From Lytechinus pictus (lineage: Eukaryota > Echinodermata > Echinoidea > Temnopleuroida > Toxopneustidae): DNA of 64,000 bases. The notes under the pieces were generated by a model. It had not been told where the DNA came from. It was given only the letters and a program-made list of their open reading frames with translations, and did no database searches. The stretch spans positions 28,457,501-28,521,500 of the forward strand of contig NC_087257.1 in the NCBI RefSeq assembly GCF_037042905.1, given 5' to 3'. Positions 46,901 to 60,001 of this stretch are shown one piece after another; the first letter of the stretch is position 1, and each line of letters opens with the position of its first letter. The translations under genes and the position numbers were made by a program.

Positions 46901-49900
46901 GAACTTGTTGATGATCATGTAGGTGATATCGTTTGTCCCGGGGGGATAGAGATCGCCTCGGGCCATGGAAAGTACATCGAGAAATTAATATATTCTGTAG
47001 AATCATGATTATGAAGACGTCACAGTGCATCCGGGTCATGTCAAAACAATTACATTCCACCTCAATAATAGGACTCTCGCAACCTATCGATTAATCTTAC
47101 ATAGTTCAAGAAGGCTTTGCTTTTGAAAAGGAAACTGGTTGGGGATTTAAACCCCTTAGAATAAAATTCGCTTATGATTTTTTTTTTATTATTTCTGAAT
47201 AAGTTAACTTACAATGGTGAGCTCAGGTATTTCTTCAAGAATTCCCAAGGTATCAGAGCTCATTCCAAAATGAGTGCATATCAGAAATTGTATTTGAACA
47301 TCAAATATAGTGTGATTTTTCCGGTCTAAGATATTTTTAGAAAAGGGCACCATGTTACTGAAGTTTTGATATGTTAAAAAGGAATTAATGTTGGTTGGCT
47401 CTAGAAAATATTCGGTATATGTGAATTATTCTAAAATAAGCTCTAAAACTGAAATTTTTACCGAAGTATGGTCATATTTGTTTATGTTTTTTTTAAAGGG
47501 ACATTTCCAATCTTTGTATTTCAAGCGCCCCCTCTCGGCATGGTGATAAAAAATGGTGATAACTTGGAAAAGCTCCAGAATGCTCCAAATTGGAGAATAG
47601 CAAAAACAGAGTCTCCATGTAATTAGAAACTAGAGATATGCTTACAAATCTTGTTCAACGTCGAATGTGGAGATTTGAGAAGGATTTAGATCAACGCCAA
47701 ATATTCAAATCTCTCACTTTCGACTGACCTACAATATCTAACATGGCTTTTCTTGGAGGGAATGAATCACTCTTAGGTAAAAAAATAACAAGAAACGCGA
47801 GAGAAATTGTTACAAAAGTCCGTTCCGCTCTTAGCATCCTTTCCCCGAGAGAATTACAAGTGCGTCGAGTGTCCTCAAACGAAAGCATAATCAGTTATCA
47901 TTTTTGTAGCGCTGCAAATCCCGCCAAAACCTCTTTAATGCATTCCCTCGAAGATCGTCTGTTCCCTCTTCCATAAAACCTCAACATACTCAGCATGATT
48001 AATGTACGATGGGTAGTATCAAGTAGGTCTACACTGTATGCCTATCTCATTTAACATCTTCCCCAACTACGTCAGCAAACCCAACCTTGGATATAAGTGC
48101 ATTATGACGTCATACGATCAAGGGTTGCATATTTTCCATCACCCAATCCGGCGGTAAAACATTAATATACACTTGCCACTCTCCACCCAAGTGTAATAAA
48201 TGAGGACCAGTCACGTTGGTGGGGAGGAATTCCTTGAAAGGTGTGATCTGTGAACGAGGCACCAAGTTCAATTAAGCCAGTATCAGCTTCCGATTTGCTA
48301 AAGTTACTCTAATAATCAGTATATACATAAGACCTACCGTTTATTCGAAAATGACATCACGTATGATTAAGCGTGAAATACAAATAAAAAGTGGTTGATT
48401 GATTGATTTACAACTTTTTAGTTTATTCTAAAAAATGTATCGGTGCATTTTGTAAAATTGAATAAGCAAAGGCTTATCGCTACATTGAATATCATAGCTT
48501 ACTACGAAGGGTCCACTTAATACTTTTCAACATTTTAACGGTGATGAATACATAGAAAGAAAGAATCTCTCAGCAGATATGGACTGTACTCATTTAACAT
48601 CTCTACATTCATAACCTTATAAAAGACTTGATAAACATTATAAAGAGATAATGGCATTGTAAATTAGCTGGGGTGATTCAAGGAGTTTAATGTCGATGAA
48701 TACTATCAATTATATTTTTATGATAAGCACTTTACTTATTATCGGATACACTACAAATAAGCAGTAATTTATATTGTTTCGATTTTCAATCGCTTACACT
48801 CCGAGGAAGTAAATGGTCAGGAAATATTTACCAAGTGTGAACGAACCCCTAGATCTGTGCACGTGTGAATGAGCTCCCAAGAGACATAGCTGGAGTAACA
48901 CGGTGGGACTGGTTAAGGTGTGAGAAAACAGATTTAACATTATTTCATATTCATACCACCGTGAAATGGTGAAGCTGTGTGGGGGAAAATATGATCACAC
49001 ATTTTTATTGGAATTTGATAGCCATTATATAGCAGTGTGAGGAACAGATGAGCTCAGATGTATTGTAACCTGCTATGATATACGGCTTTTAAAATGGGCT
49101 TAGAAGACGATTTAAAAAACGGTCTTCTGCTGTTCCTCTGTCGTATTCTCATCCCGAAATTACAAGTCTTGATTTTGATACATTTATATATCTATATAAA
49201 CCATATATGTGAATTGGAATCGAAAAAATGTAATAAATATCTGATGGTCTGGGAATAAGAAATTTGATCGAATGCGTCGCAAAATGTTATACAAAATAAA
49301 ATCAAAATGTCGTATGCAAGCAAGGTGAAAACATAATCCACACGCCGTCGTGAATTAAAGAGGGAAGAGGTTATTTTCAACATAAGAAAAAAAAAAGGAA
49401 AATTGTAGAATGAAAAGCCAACTTATTTCAAGAGAGAACACTAAACTCATACTGTGCATTGAACTTTTGAAAGTGAAAGAACTTTTCATCCTTGAAAAGT
49501 TTCATGAGAGTGACGGGTAAGTGCAATTTGTGGTAAAATGACGGAGTGGATTTCAATCTAAATTATTCTCGTTTGTTCGGAAGAGTGCAAAATAATACCT
49601 CAAATGTAATATCTGTCAATATTTTCCTTTTTATACAATCACTTCAAGAGTAACGAATTTGTAATAAGTCTCATCAACCCATATCTCTTTTTTCATGATT
49701 TCTAAAGTTTTCAAACAATATACAGAGTAAAAAAATGATGTTTAATTTTTTTTTACTTTCTTAATTGTATTTGCTCTTACTTCAGCCTGATATCTTATAA
49801 ATGGATGGGATTGAGTATAAGAAATAGTTTGTATTTTCTTAACTAAATTACAGATATATTATTTTGCCCATATTGCTTTTTACACTTTTCTTCTTTCTAC

Positions 49901-49930
49901 CTTCCTTCCTTCCTTTGTTCTTCCTTCGTT
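43903..49930. other. Long gene-poor stretch
   Basis: Contains poly-T near 44228-44247, poly-C near 45220-45230, CA/GC-rich DNA near 45675-45740 and two direct AGGTGCA-C-CATGGG-like words near 45823 and 45854. The overlapping frames on both strands at 47691-47976 lack splice support. No gene can be defended. Confidence 0.45.
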
Positions 49931-49932
49931 CC

Positions 49933-50090
<158 letters not shown>

Positions 50091-52510
50091 CTTTCCTTCC
50101 TTCCTTGTTTCTCTCCTTCTTTCTTTCTTTTTTTTTCTTTCCTTTCTCCCAATTTTCCGCCTCATTTTATCGTGTGTTTTTCACTACTTCAAAATTCACA
50201 TGGAAAGGGTGGGGAAGCAGCAGTCGCCCCCTGCCCCAATGTGCCGCTGCCTCTAAATCTCAGACATGTTATATCAATATATATTTAAGTTCGTTAAAAT
50301 GAATAAAATAAATATAAACATAGTATGATAAAATTGAAGAAAAAAAAGCCAACTGATCGTTGTCAGATGATAAACCTGTGAACACTATAAACGAAGTTGG
50401 GAGGAAGTTATCACCAATTTGTAACTTTATAAAAAAAATACCCAAAGGAAATTCAAGGGTAAACTTCCAAAGAAAACTGAAAATATGAGAGTCTAGTTAT
50501 ACGTGTGAAGTATTGCTTAATTCTAGCAAAAAAAAAAAAAGTTGTTCCAAAAGGTGTACCAAAATGATAGTACGTGCATTTTATTATTTTGATATTATAC
50601 TAATATTCCTTTCCTGAAAATGTACGAACTGACGAAGAAAAAGACATGGGTTGGATTTCTGTCTTCTCGTTGCCAAGACATTTCACATCAGCACACGGGA
50701 AACCAGAGAGCTTCTGTTAGTGTTTTAGAGAAACATAAATAAGTCAGTTTTTCTGGGGCAGCTACTAAATGCAATGGGTCTTTCGGTTGATATGATGACA
50801 CTTGTTTTCCGAGGTTTGTGCTTGGGGCCGGAGGGTCTTTTTAAATGCTCAAAAGGTGAACATATGCGACTGAGGATGTGCAAAGAATGTTTGCATGAAA
50901 ATCAGAGGGAGAGAGGGAGAGTGACAGGAGAGTAGAGGAGAGTATAGAGGGACCAAGTCAGTGTCAGAAAGGGAGAGAGAGACAGATAAACAGACAGACA
51001 GGAAGAGGGGGTATCCGAAATTAGTAGGTAAAAGACTGAATTCAAACGAAATAGATCTAGTCTTTCTTTCTTGGATTAACACTGTCATACATATATACAT
51101 ACACAGTAGACAAACAGCACTCTCCCAAATACCATTCCCTCACACATCAACCTTTCTTTGCTTGTATCAAATTTTCTTCCTGTATTATGCATGTACTTTT
51201 TTATTCTTACAGCCAAGAATCTTTTCATACAAAAAGATTTAGGTCGGCTTACAAGATGAAAAATATGTGCATAACTCCTATTTGTTCTCAACACACATGC
51301 TTCATTCAGTCAATTTGTTGGTCTGGTTGAACTCAATTCAATGAAAACCACTAGAAGGAGCATATTTTCGTATCCCAGAAAAAAACCTCAGTGAAAAACC
51401 CGTGTCAACCAATATAATGCTTTCATCGCAGAAACATTCGTTGTATATATGCATGTAGGAAGTGATTATGCCCGAAGCATATTCCCATCCATTCTACCGC
51501 AAATACTTCCATTAAAATGTCATTTTTCATTCTTACAAATGTACACCTACGTATCGAAGAAAAAATATAGACAGAAATGGCAAAGAAATCTTTTCATGTG
51601 ACTTTACTATGAGTGATTTGTGAACTTTTAGTTACTGACGTAATATGCTGCACCCTTGTTTATATTTGATATGATTACCAGTATTTCCAAGTCTTACACA
51701 GCTTTTAAGAGTAACTAAATTTATATCATAAACTGCTATAGACATCTTTTCAATTTTTCATATTCATAAGGTTCGAAAAGATTTTTCCACGAAGGGATTA
51801 CTCTTGGTGCCTGATACAAAGAACACTTTTCTAATCCGAATTTTATTTTGCTTTCGATTTTTGATGGTCAAAGTGCATACAGGGCCTTCCTAGCAATCTG
51901 AAAATAACACATAGGCATGGATGACCATGCGATGGAAGTATAATTCCTCACCCTTTCACGCGAGAATAGAAAATTCACAGAAGAGCGTTTCGTTCAAAGC
52001 GAGAAAGGAGAAAATTCGCCGAGATTGAGGATCGATAAAGTGGCATTTCGAGGCGTTTGACTTCACGCGAAGGTAAAATCATTTTCTTCTGGTTTCGGTT
52101 ACATTGAATATTTTATGTTTGGTTGGCGGTTTTCAAGGCTATAGCTAGAGAATATGTCTGTACAAGTGCATGGTATTGCACTTCATACAGACATTTACAT
52201 CACATTTTAAATACATAAATCATATATTTATCTTAAAAACAGGCTAGTCCTCAATCTCAGGGATTTACACGTTCTACTCCACATCGAATAAATTTCAGGG
52301 GATATTTTGTAGAGATGCTCGTAAAGTAAGATATGATTTTACAAAACAACTGGAATTAACATATTCAAGCTAAACTTTATGTTGCTTACTAACAATACGC
52401 CATGATATAAGATTAACACACAATGTAAATGCATGCTAGGAAAAAACAGAATTAAATCATCTGAAAAAATATTATTCAATTTAGCTCAATTAAGTTCAAC
52501 TCGATTCTAT
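50091..52510. other. Gene-poor stretch
   Basis: GA-rich tract at about 50905-51010. A purine-rich, donor-terminated stretch at 51960-52072 (ending GCGAAG|GTAAAA) has a stop inside its longest frame and no acceptor. Nothing else recognised. Confidence 0.4.
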
Positions 52511-52512
52511 AA

Positions 52513-52806
52513 GAATAATAATAATAATGATAATAACGGTATATTTACCCAGGGTAGCCACCTCAGTTCCGAAAACTGTTCTCCCAGCTGGCCCTGCTAT
52601 TGTTATTACCCGGCTAAGCTAGGCTACCGATTCAGCTTTTTGAGGAAGTATTTCCTGTCGGTACCCATTTACCTCACCTGGGTTGAGTGCATCACAGTGT
52701 GGATAAATTTCTTGCTGAAGGAAAACACGCCATGGCCAGGATTCAAACTCACGACCTTATGTTTGAAAGGCGAGAGTCAGAACCACCAGACCTAGACGCG
52801 CCCACA
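52513..52806 (-). mobile_element. tRNA-derived SINE with (ATT)n tail
   Basis: On the minus strand the head has an A box at 52778-52790 (TCTGGTGGTTCTG) and a B-box-like AGTTTGAATCC at 52739-52749, then CTGGCCATGGCGTG. The body contains AAATTTATCCACACTGTGAT and CACCCAGGTGAGG-like words. The 3' tail is an ATT repeat (left end, 52513-52538). It resembles SINEs I associate with sea urchins. It shares its head type with the SINE at 11747. Confidence 0.85.
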
Positions 52807-53028
52807 GAGTCCATGCGAGGCAAAAGGACCCTTTCTTACAGGCTGCAAGTGGTTCAAAATTCGAAATAGAGGGGGTGTGGGGTCCCAGTGCCGCCAAGGC
52901 TATATTCCAGTTCGAGATTTGTTTTGATCAAATTATCTTTTATAACAAAATCATTCCACAATGAATGATAAAGCATTATACATTCTTAGAAAAAAAAAAT
53001 CAACTTTGCACCTTAAGAAATGCCTACA

Positions 53029-53313
53029 CTGGGACACAGTGGCGTACCTAGGATTTTCCACAGGGGGGGCAAAATCGGCCGCCAAAAAATTTGACAAGCA
53101 AAAAAAAAAAAAAAAGGTCTTCAAAAAAAAAATTTCTTCAGGCTCTTCAGGGGGGCATTAAAGGTCTTCAAGTTCGTCAGGGGGGCAAAAAAGGTATTTT
53201 AAGCTCGTCAGGGGGGGCAGGTATATGTCTTTTGTATGGGTTGTGGCTCGTCAGGGGGGGGGGGCAGAGTGCCCCCTCTGCCCCCCCCCCGTAGGTACGC
53301 TAGTGCTGGGACA
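53029..53313. mobile_element. hAT-like MITE, 269 bp, perfect 8-bp TSD
   Basis: The element is 53037-53305. The left end CAGTGGCGTACCTAGG is answered by CGTAGGTACGCTAGTG. Both sides are flanked by CTGGGACA (53029-53036 and 53306-53313). The interior has poly-A and four direct GCTC(G/T)TCAGGGGGGC units. CAG-start TIRs with an 8-bp TSD are typical of hAT. Confidence 0.93.
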
Positions 53314-53604
53314 CCTTTTACAGGACTAATAGTCCTTACCCTTACCATATGTTTCTTACAGCAGTTCTGTATGTTATGCATGATTTGACAAACCGCATGG
53401 ATATAAAGCCAGGAATATGTCTACACAAAGTACACTCTAATCAATTTTGAATAAGTACTGTACATTTATTGTTGAAAATCTGAATGTTCTTACAATAAAT
53501 TATACAAGTTGTTTTAATTTTGAGTCGAATCTAATCATTGACTGACAAGGGATTTATTTCAAATTTTATCGATTATTTTATGTAAAATCAGCTGATTTTA
53601 ACGT

Positions 53605-53793
53605 TTACTTTATTATTATATCCTTGAGATTTCCATAAACAAAAAAAATCATCCCACCTAAAGTCATCATGAAATCTGCACAGTCAATCATTCGCTTGAG
53701 AGGAATGTAGTCAGGAGGATTAATTTGATATTCTCGAAATAACATTTTAAAGTACCCCACTACGGTTTCCAATATTGCCATGGTTACCAACAT
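53605..53793 (-). other. 62-residue hydrophobic frame, doubtful
   Basis: Starts at a true ATG and contains a possible membrane segment (F-M-M-T-L-G-G-M-I-F-F-V-Y-G) near its end. No family recognised and no transcription signals seen; it may be a chance frame. Confidence 0.15.
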
Positions 53794-53950
53794 GTATCGC
53801 TACACAGCTTCACATTAAGCGATATTTGATAAAGGCTGTATGTAGCTGAGGTATCTAATTTGATCAAATTCTTGATAAAACATTTGTTGTAATAAAGAAA
53901 TCCTGTCAAGCCTGAATGTTATTGAATTCCTACAATCAACACCTGCTTCG

Positions 53951-54350
53951 TTAAGCCCAGCGCACATTATGCAATCCGATGCGATTTTTTTTATTAAATC
54001 ACATTTTGCATTAAATGTGTTTTAAGTAGTATATACAATTCTTTCATTGAAGTTCGGCATATTGTTAGTAAAAAATCATAATTTTGCTTTGCGGTAAGTC
54101 CTGTGATCGGAGTAAAGCCCAAATCGGCTTCAAGTCGCAGCCAGTGATGACGTCATTATGATTTGGATTTTAATTTGCTTTTTTTCCTACATGGAGGCTC
54201 GAACTACACTGAATTTTGATTTCCGTAGTCCTACCACTATTCTGAGCTCTGATCACTAATATCTATTGGTTCGAATGTTCATAGCAGATGTAATTACAAT
54301 TTCTTTAAAATTCGGATTGCAACAAATCGCATAGTGTGCGCCGGGCTTAA
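53951..54350. mobile_element. TTAA-flanked MITE, 392 bp (family copy 2)
   Basis: TIRs GCCCAGCGCACATTATGCAA at 53955 and, inverted, GCCCGGCGCACACTATGCGA ending 54346, with perfect TTAA on both sides. The interior matches the 39475 copy around GTCGCAGCCAGTGATGACGT then CATTATGA (CRE at 54148-54155) and AAAGCCCAAATCGGCTTCAA. Confidence 0.88.
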
Positions 54351-54402
54351 CAGGAAATAAAAGCTAGACATTAGCATACAATGCAATAACATCTCAGTTA
54401 CT

Positions 54403-54435
54403 TTACTTTTACTTTACTTTACTTTACTTTGCTCC
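54403..54435. repeat. (TTTAC)n microsatellite
   Basis: ACTTTACTTTTACTTTACTT-type run. Confidence 0.9.
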
Positions 54436-55138
54436 ATTGATGTTGTAGGACTAAGCCTGTTTATCTATCAAAGTAAAGATGTCCAATGCTACCCTCCTTA
54501 AGATAAAATACACAAACGCACTACACTTGTGTTCGGCAGGGAGCTAGAGTGGCAGTGGTATCGTGGACAGCAAACAACAATAACTCGAAAATACTTGAAA
54601 ACACTCGAAATCATAGGCAATCAACTCCCAATGCCTATCAAGTCTCTTCTCAAATGCAGTCACTGCACAAGTAGTAACTACCAGTATAATCTTTTTCATC
54701 AACCTGTTTACTCTACAACAGACTAGTTAAACAAGAAAAAAAACATTCGGCTAATTGTTACAGATATATCTCCTCACATTTCTTACAATTTTTTAATCAG
54801 AATGCACAGCGTTCTATTCAATATGACTAAGATAACTGTTATACACACAGCTGACCCTTTCATCTATTTAGAGCGCGTTAGCATATAAAGTTAAAAAATG
54901 CTGGGTACAATTAAATTTCACGTAAGACTGAGTTGACTGACAAAATTTTCCCCCTAAAAATCTAAAATGTTGGTGTGTGTGTGTTCATGTTCTCACCCGC
55001 TTTATAAGATGTGAAAAAATACCAAGAGTATATTCATTTCCATATTAAACACTTTGCAATGTAAATAATGAAGGTCCATCACAAGTAGCTGAAACAGCAA
55101 AATGCTTTAGAGTCTCTTACTCTTTTACTCTGAGTAAA

Positions 55139-55450
55139 TTATAGAAGAAAAGTGCCCCGTCTGGAGATGGAATTCCCATCAAGCGTACTTGAGCGTTGAT
55201 TGTAGATTCTGTGTTTGTACAGGTTACACTGGCTCCTTGGTAACACCATGAAACTCACATAGAATGTCAAAGTCTTATGGGAGTCTGATGGTATTTTATT
55301 GATAGGTGAGATGCACCGCAAGCGCTTAATAATTGTTATTAAGTGTCTATCAACTAAAGAGGAGTTTCTCACAGTCACACTCTCTTGCAAAGTTGTTAAT
55401 GGAAGGCTGTCTAGAGACACAGGTCTCAATGGACCGTATCCGGATTGTTT
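55139..55450 (-). other. 96-residue minus-strand frame, doubtful
   Basis: Continuous frame reading G-Y-G-P-L-R-P-V-S-L-D-S-L-P-L-T-T-L-Q-E then S-V-T-V-R-N-S-S-L-V-D-R-H-L. Serine/threonine/leucine-rich with three cysteines, not low-complexity, so it may be a decayed exon. No consensus splice sites at either end and no family recognised. Confidence 0.2.
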
Positions 55451-55545
55451 TTGTTTTTTAAGTAGGTTCTATATTAGTGGTTGGTGTATTTTTCATTCAT
55501 GTAAGTAAATGTAAAACGTAGGTGCGAATGAAAATGGGAGTATGT

Positions 55546-55680
55546 GTGTGCGCGGTGGGGTTGTGCGTGGGCTGTGTGTGTCTGTGGGAGGGGTTTGGGT
55601 GCATGAGACGGTGAGCTCGGTGTACATGCGTGTGTGTGAAGGGGTGTGTGTGTGTGTGTGTGCGAGAGAGAGATTTTGTG
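55546..55680. repeat. (GT)n-rich tract
   Basis: GTGTGTGTGCGCGG through GTGTGTGTGTGTGTGTGCG, then GAGAGAGAG; alternating purine-pyrimidine DNA with Z-forming potential. Confidence 0.85.
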
Positions 55681-56435
55681 TGGGTTAGTCTCTTTTGGGT
55701 GTATCTCGTTAAGTTTGCAGGAACATTAATGTTGAGATTAAAAGCAACCGTAGTTTCCTGACTGCAATCTTATCTCAAACTTGCCGCTGGTGTAACTGTA
55801 TTTTGTAGCACTAACAAATGTTCAGCTTTCAAACATGTTAAAGGCCGCTGAGTTTAGATAAATTAGGTGTTGTGTGAACGGTCTGCTGAAAAACGAGGCG
55901 CCGCGGAGTCTGATGTCTGCTCACGTTTGGTTAGCAACGTGCGATGGGATTATACAATAATTTTATTAAATCTGAAGCAATTTTGAGTGTCTCTTGTGAT
56001 GAACAGGTTAAGATAATACGTCGTGAAGATAAGCTCCGAAAATCGGCTTCGGAGATGACGCCATATTGGAAAACTTAATATGTTATTTAATCATGTTGAT
56101 CTGCTTGCCCACCACTGAGGTTTCAAGCTGGTGAATCTCGTTTTAATCCCTGTGCACGAGTATTGATGTTGCAGGTGGTTGTCGCCATAGCTCTGTGGCG
56201 AAGGATTATGTTCCTGAAAGTCCATCAAAATAGGGCATTTAAGATGAAAGAGTGCAAAGTTAACTGTTCCATTCCCTTTCGTTGGATACCAACATTTTGA
56301 TACGTGCTTTATTCCTAATTATCTTGCAAAAATCTAGGAAAATGACTTTACACTCAAAACCCAAACCCCCATTTTCATCAATCAAACGAATAGACAATTT
56401 GATATATAGCTCATAAGTAAAAATGATCTACCAAT

Positions 56436-56592
<157 letters not shown>

Positions 56593-59157
56593 TTTATTTA
56601 TCAATCGATCGATAAGGCGTAAATGACTAGATTACAGGCCATCTAGCATAAATTCAGAAATTATAAATCTCACATTTTCGTTGCACAATAAATCAAGTTC
56701 CTCACCCACATTTTCGCCCCCTTCTCTATATCTCTGTCTTTCTAACCCTTGTCGCTTAAGATTCTCTACTTCTCTTTATCAAATCGTTAGGTTTTATTTC
56801 TACCCCTTTTGCTGGAAGAAGCAGGATATCGATATTGGTTAAAACCTTTATAAAGAGGTATGTCTTTCGTAGGGGTATCCGTTTTCGATGTAACAAAATC
56901 AGGGTATTAATCCACTAGCCTACTTTTTTTTCTTATAAAACCCCACTTTATTTCATTTTTCATTTTCTTTCTTATTACATAGACTCTGACCTCTGCTGTT
57001 TGGATTTTTAAGCATTTAAAAGAAGATTTCTCAGTCAGGGATCCTGACTATTTCCCCTTTTTGTAATTTTAGTTTTCCCCTTTTTTACGTATTGAAAATC
57101 AATTTGATCTACTCTTTAATCTTTACTAAACTCATTTTCTGCACATTCTTTATTCACTTTTAGATATCATTTAAAATATAATTCTTTTTCATATATATAT
57201 ATGTATATATATATCATAATATGCATTAGTTAACTTTTTTAATATTGACTTCCCTGACCTAAACTGATGTGGTGGTCAGGGTATTGCACTCATGCGCATT
57301 ATAAGGTCAACTTTGTCACCTCACAGCCTTGCCGTTATATGGAAACAACCCTGAAACCATAAAAAATCTCTGTAAAGTCCTTCCTACTTCATTATCTATC
57401 CTGTACATCTCCTCACGTAATAGTATTCTATTCATACCTGCATCCTCCTGGGGTAATATAACCTTCCCCTTCATCTCAAGTATATCGGATCACAATCAAA
57501 CTCTTAACCAGGATATGTGATCCTGATCTCAAATCTTCTGTCGGTATTCGGTATTCCCCTCCTCTCTATCTCCTAACACGCACACACCCGCCCTCACGCA
57601 CACAAACCCACATTTTCGCTATCCGTCGTACTTTTACTTACCCTCCCTATTAAATCTACTTTGTTTCTAATTTCTTTTTCATGACGTTTTCGTATTTTTC
57701 ATGACCTCGCTTTCTCTGTAATGAATTCGCAATCACCGTCATCAGGATAACCATAGTTTTTCTGAAAATTTGCTTACCGGCAATTTCGTCATGGAAGTTT
57801 TTAACATGATATTGAAAAAAATCCCAAACTGGAAATTGAAATTGAAAATAAATCAGCTTTCAGAATCACATATTAGAAAAATAATGAACTATTATATCAC
57901 ATCCTTCCTAAAAAAGCCATGACGAAAACAGGCTGAAAATTCTTAAAATATATAACAATGGAGGAAATAATAAGTCAGAAAGAGATGCGATATAATTAAT
58001 GTGGATAAAAACACTTGTATTTTTTTCAAGTCACACGGGAATGCTATGATGGTAAAATAAAAATAAGACACTTCCCTGTAAATAGACCGGTCCTTGCCCC
58101 AGGGATCGGATGAAGTTAGCAGATAGCATGAATGTAATCAGTAAGGACTTAAGGAGATACTAAGTATTGTTGATGCAGTGGTGTATATAGGATTTATACT
58201 CCTATCTTATCGTGTCCTATTGTGACGTGTGTGACGTAAGAAAGGTGGCTTATCGGCAAGTTGCATGTAGCCTCAAGAATCGGGAAGTAGCCTACTTCAA
58301 GACTGACAGATTTTCAGTTTATTGTGATAGATACATCTAAGTGTAAAGCCTCATGTATGTGTGGGAGAGGGTGTGTGTGTGTGGGGGGGGGTTCAAATGT
58401 CGGTGTGTGTTCATTGATAGACATTTGAGCTATATAAATCCAAGGTGGGAGATCTAATGGAAATGATTATTTCGTCTTCGGCTTGCAAATTTGTAGAAAT
58501 TGATAACCATGAACAGAAGTTTGAGCACCCTCAAATTAGTTTGCCCATAACGCATCTGATTTATTTTCATAGATTCTATTATACATTTAAAAATATATTA
58601 GAAATAATACATCTAGTATAATCCTATGTTATGGAAACAGTACATTTGCGTCCAATAAATAAATTCAGCATGAGGGTGAGGCTAGGTCGACCTAAAAGCA
58701 AGCGAAACCGATTGATAAAACCCAATATAGACACAATCATACCCAATCACTGTCCAAGCAACAATCAACCATCATCTTACAAACCATGAACCTAACTACA
58801 CAGTATCTCATAAAATCACATTAAAAGAACACACATTTCTTGACTTAGAGCGACCAGAAATGTATGGGAAGAAAACAATTGCATAACAACTGAAGTGTGA
58901 AAACAGTTGAATGATTCTGAGTATATATAAACAAAAAATTAATGATTCATGTTTTTATGAGCCATTTTCAGACATTAAACTTTTATTTCATTTCACTTAT
59001 CATTTTGTAGATTTTCTCCATTTTCTTTCTAGTTCGATCGTTCATTATGTTAAGATGAGTAAAGTTAAACCACAATCTAAACCACAAGCCTTACCAAATC
59101 TTAGGGGTGCTCGCGACCTTTTGCATTAATGGATGGAATAAAGTCGTTTGGTGCACC
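56593..59157. other. Gene-poor stretch
   Basis: Small AT repeat near 57195-57220, GT/G tract near 58370-58391. Donor-like CCG|GTAAGC on the minus strand near 57780 has no convincing acceptor. No gene recognised. Confidence 0.4.
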
Positions 59158-59260
59158 CCAACGAAAACGACCCGAGACTGACCAATGGTATGTAATCGGA
59201 AATAACGTAATAGCTTTGGTCGATCTGGGGTCGGTTTCACAGGTATGGTATTAGCCATAA
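59158..59260. repeat. Solo unit of the 94-bp hairpin family
   Basis: ACGAAAACGACCCGAGACTG, then ACCAATGGTATGTAATCGGA, then AATAACGTAATAGCTTTGGT and CGATCTGGGGTCGGTTTCAC reproduce the order of one unit of the 42165-42615 array, including the pairing arms. Confidence 0.88.
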
Positions 59261-59343
59261 TTCACCTAACCCCAATCTAACTAAGATATGAACACATTAC
59301 TTCAGTGGCTACATGCTATTAAAGTATATCCTGTGTCCCCATC

Positions 59344-59440
59344 ATGATAATAATGATTATGGTGATATACGATGATGATGATGATAATAATAATGATAAT
59401 AATGATAACAACAACAATATTAAAAACGATAATAAAAACA
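59344..59440. repeat. (GAT/AAT)n simple repeat
   Basis: ATGATGATGATAATAATAAT-type run with AACAACAAC. Confidence 0.9.
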
Positions 59441-59717
59441 ACTAATACTGATGATCATTGCAATCGAATGATAATATCAATCAATATAAAAACAATCTAA
59501 AAATCAAATGATAATAACGATGGTAATGTCATATGAATGAATAAATACATAGGTATACATCTTTATCTATCTCTTTCTTTTGGCTTTTTCTCACTTCCTC
59601 TATAATTCTATTTCACTTTTACACGTACATGTACAGATGTATATATATTATGCTCGTCTAATGATGGAGGTTTTCAATCTCGTTTCTTGAGACGGTGTGT
59701 ACTCGTAGTGTACTTAC

Positions 59718-59995
59718 TGATTGTTTTCACAGAGACCATTTATAGTCGCAGCATTGGGCAGTTTCATGTCGTATTGACTCGAGCCATTGACACTAAAACG
59801 ACGACAGATACAGAAGCTAAAATATAATCGAAAAGGGTGCTCCAGGGGCAAGGATATGGCGTCTATAACCTCAAAGCAATTGAGGCGCAATAAGGGTGGA
59901 CTTTCTCTAATGTCAGTTTTGATCTTCGTTTTGATTTGAAATTGGTCATCTAAGGTTTTGACATATAACACTTGGTCATTTAAAGGTATATTCTC
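59718..59995 (-). CDS. Candidate internal exon, secreted-type protein of unknown family
   Basis: 278 nt on the minus strand between acceptor GCACGACTTGCAG and donor GTAAGTACAC, open throughout in phase 0 with two bases over. It reads E-N-I-P-L-N-D-Q-V-L-Y-V-K-T-L-D-D-Q-F then Q-I-K-T-K-I-K-T-D. Four cysteines are present, in L-N-C-F, F-C-I-C-R and G-L-C-E-N-N; one possible N-glycosylation site is N-G-S. Cysteine-bearing, beta-strand-like sequence suggests an extracellular domain; weak likeness to ZP-C or VWD edges is not enough to name it. Neighbouring exons were not found. Best splice-bounded coding candidate in the window. Confidence 0.45.
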
Positions 59996-60001
59996 CTGCA
60001 A

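Noticed and set aside
47691..47976. Overlapping plus and minus frames of 65-77 residues
   Set aside because: Both strands open in the same place is usual for short chance frames; no splice or start signals and no known domain.
51960..52072. Purine-rich exon-like block ending in GTAAAA
   Set aside because: The longest frame meets TGA before the donor and no acceptor is visible upstream.
52736..52806. Functional tRNA gene
   Set aside because: Degenerate B box and a SINE body with an (ATT)n tail mark it as a SINE.
58170..58200. hAT-type end (CAGTGGTGTATATAGG)
   Set aside because: No matching inverted end or TSD found nearby.
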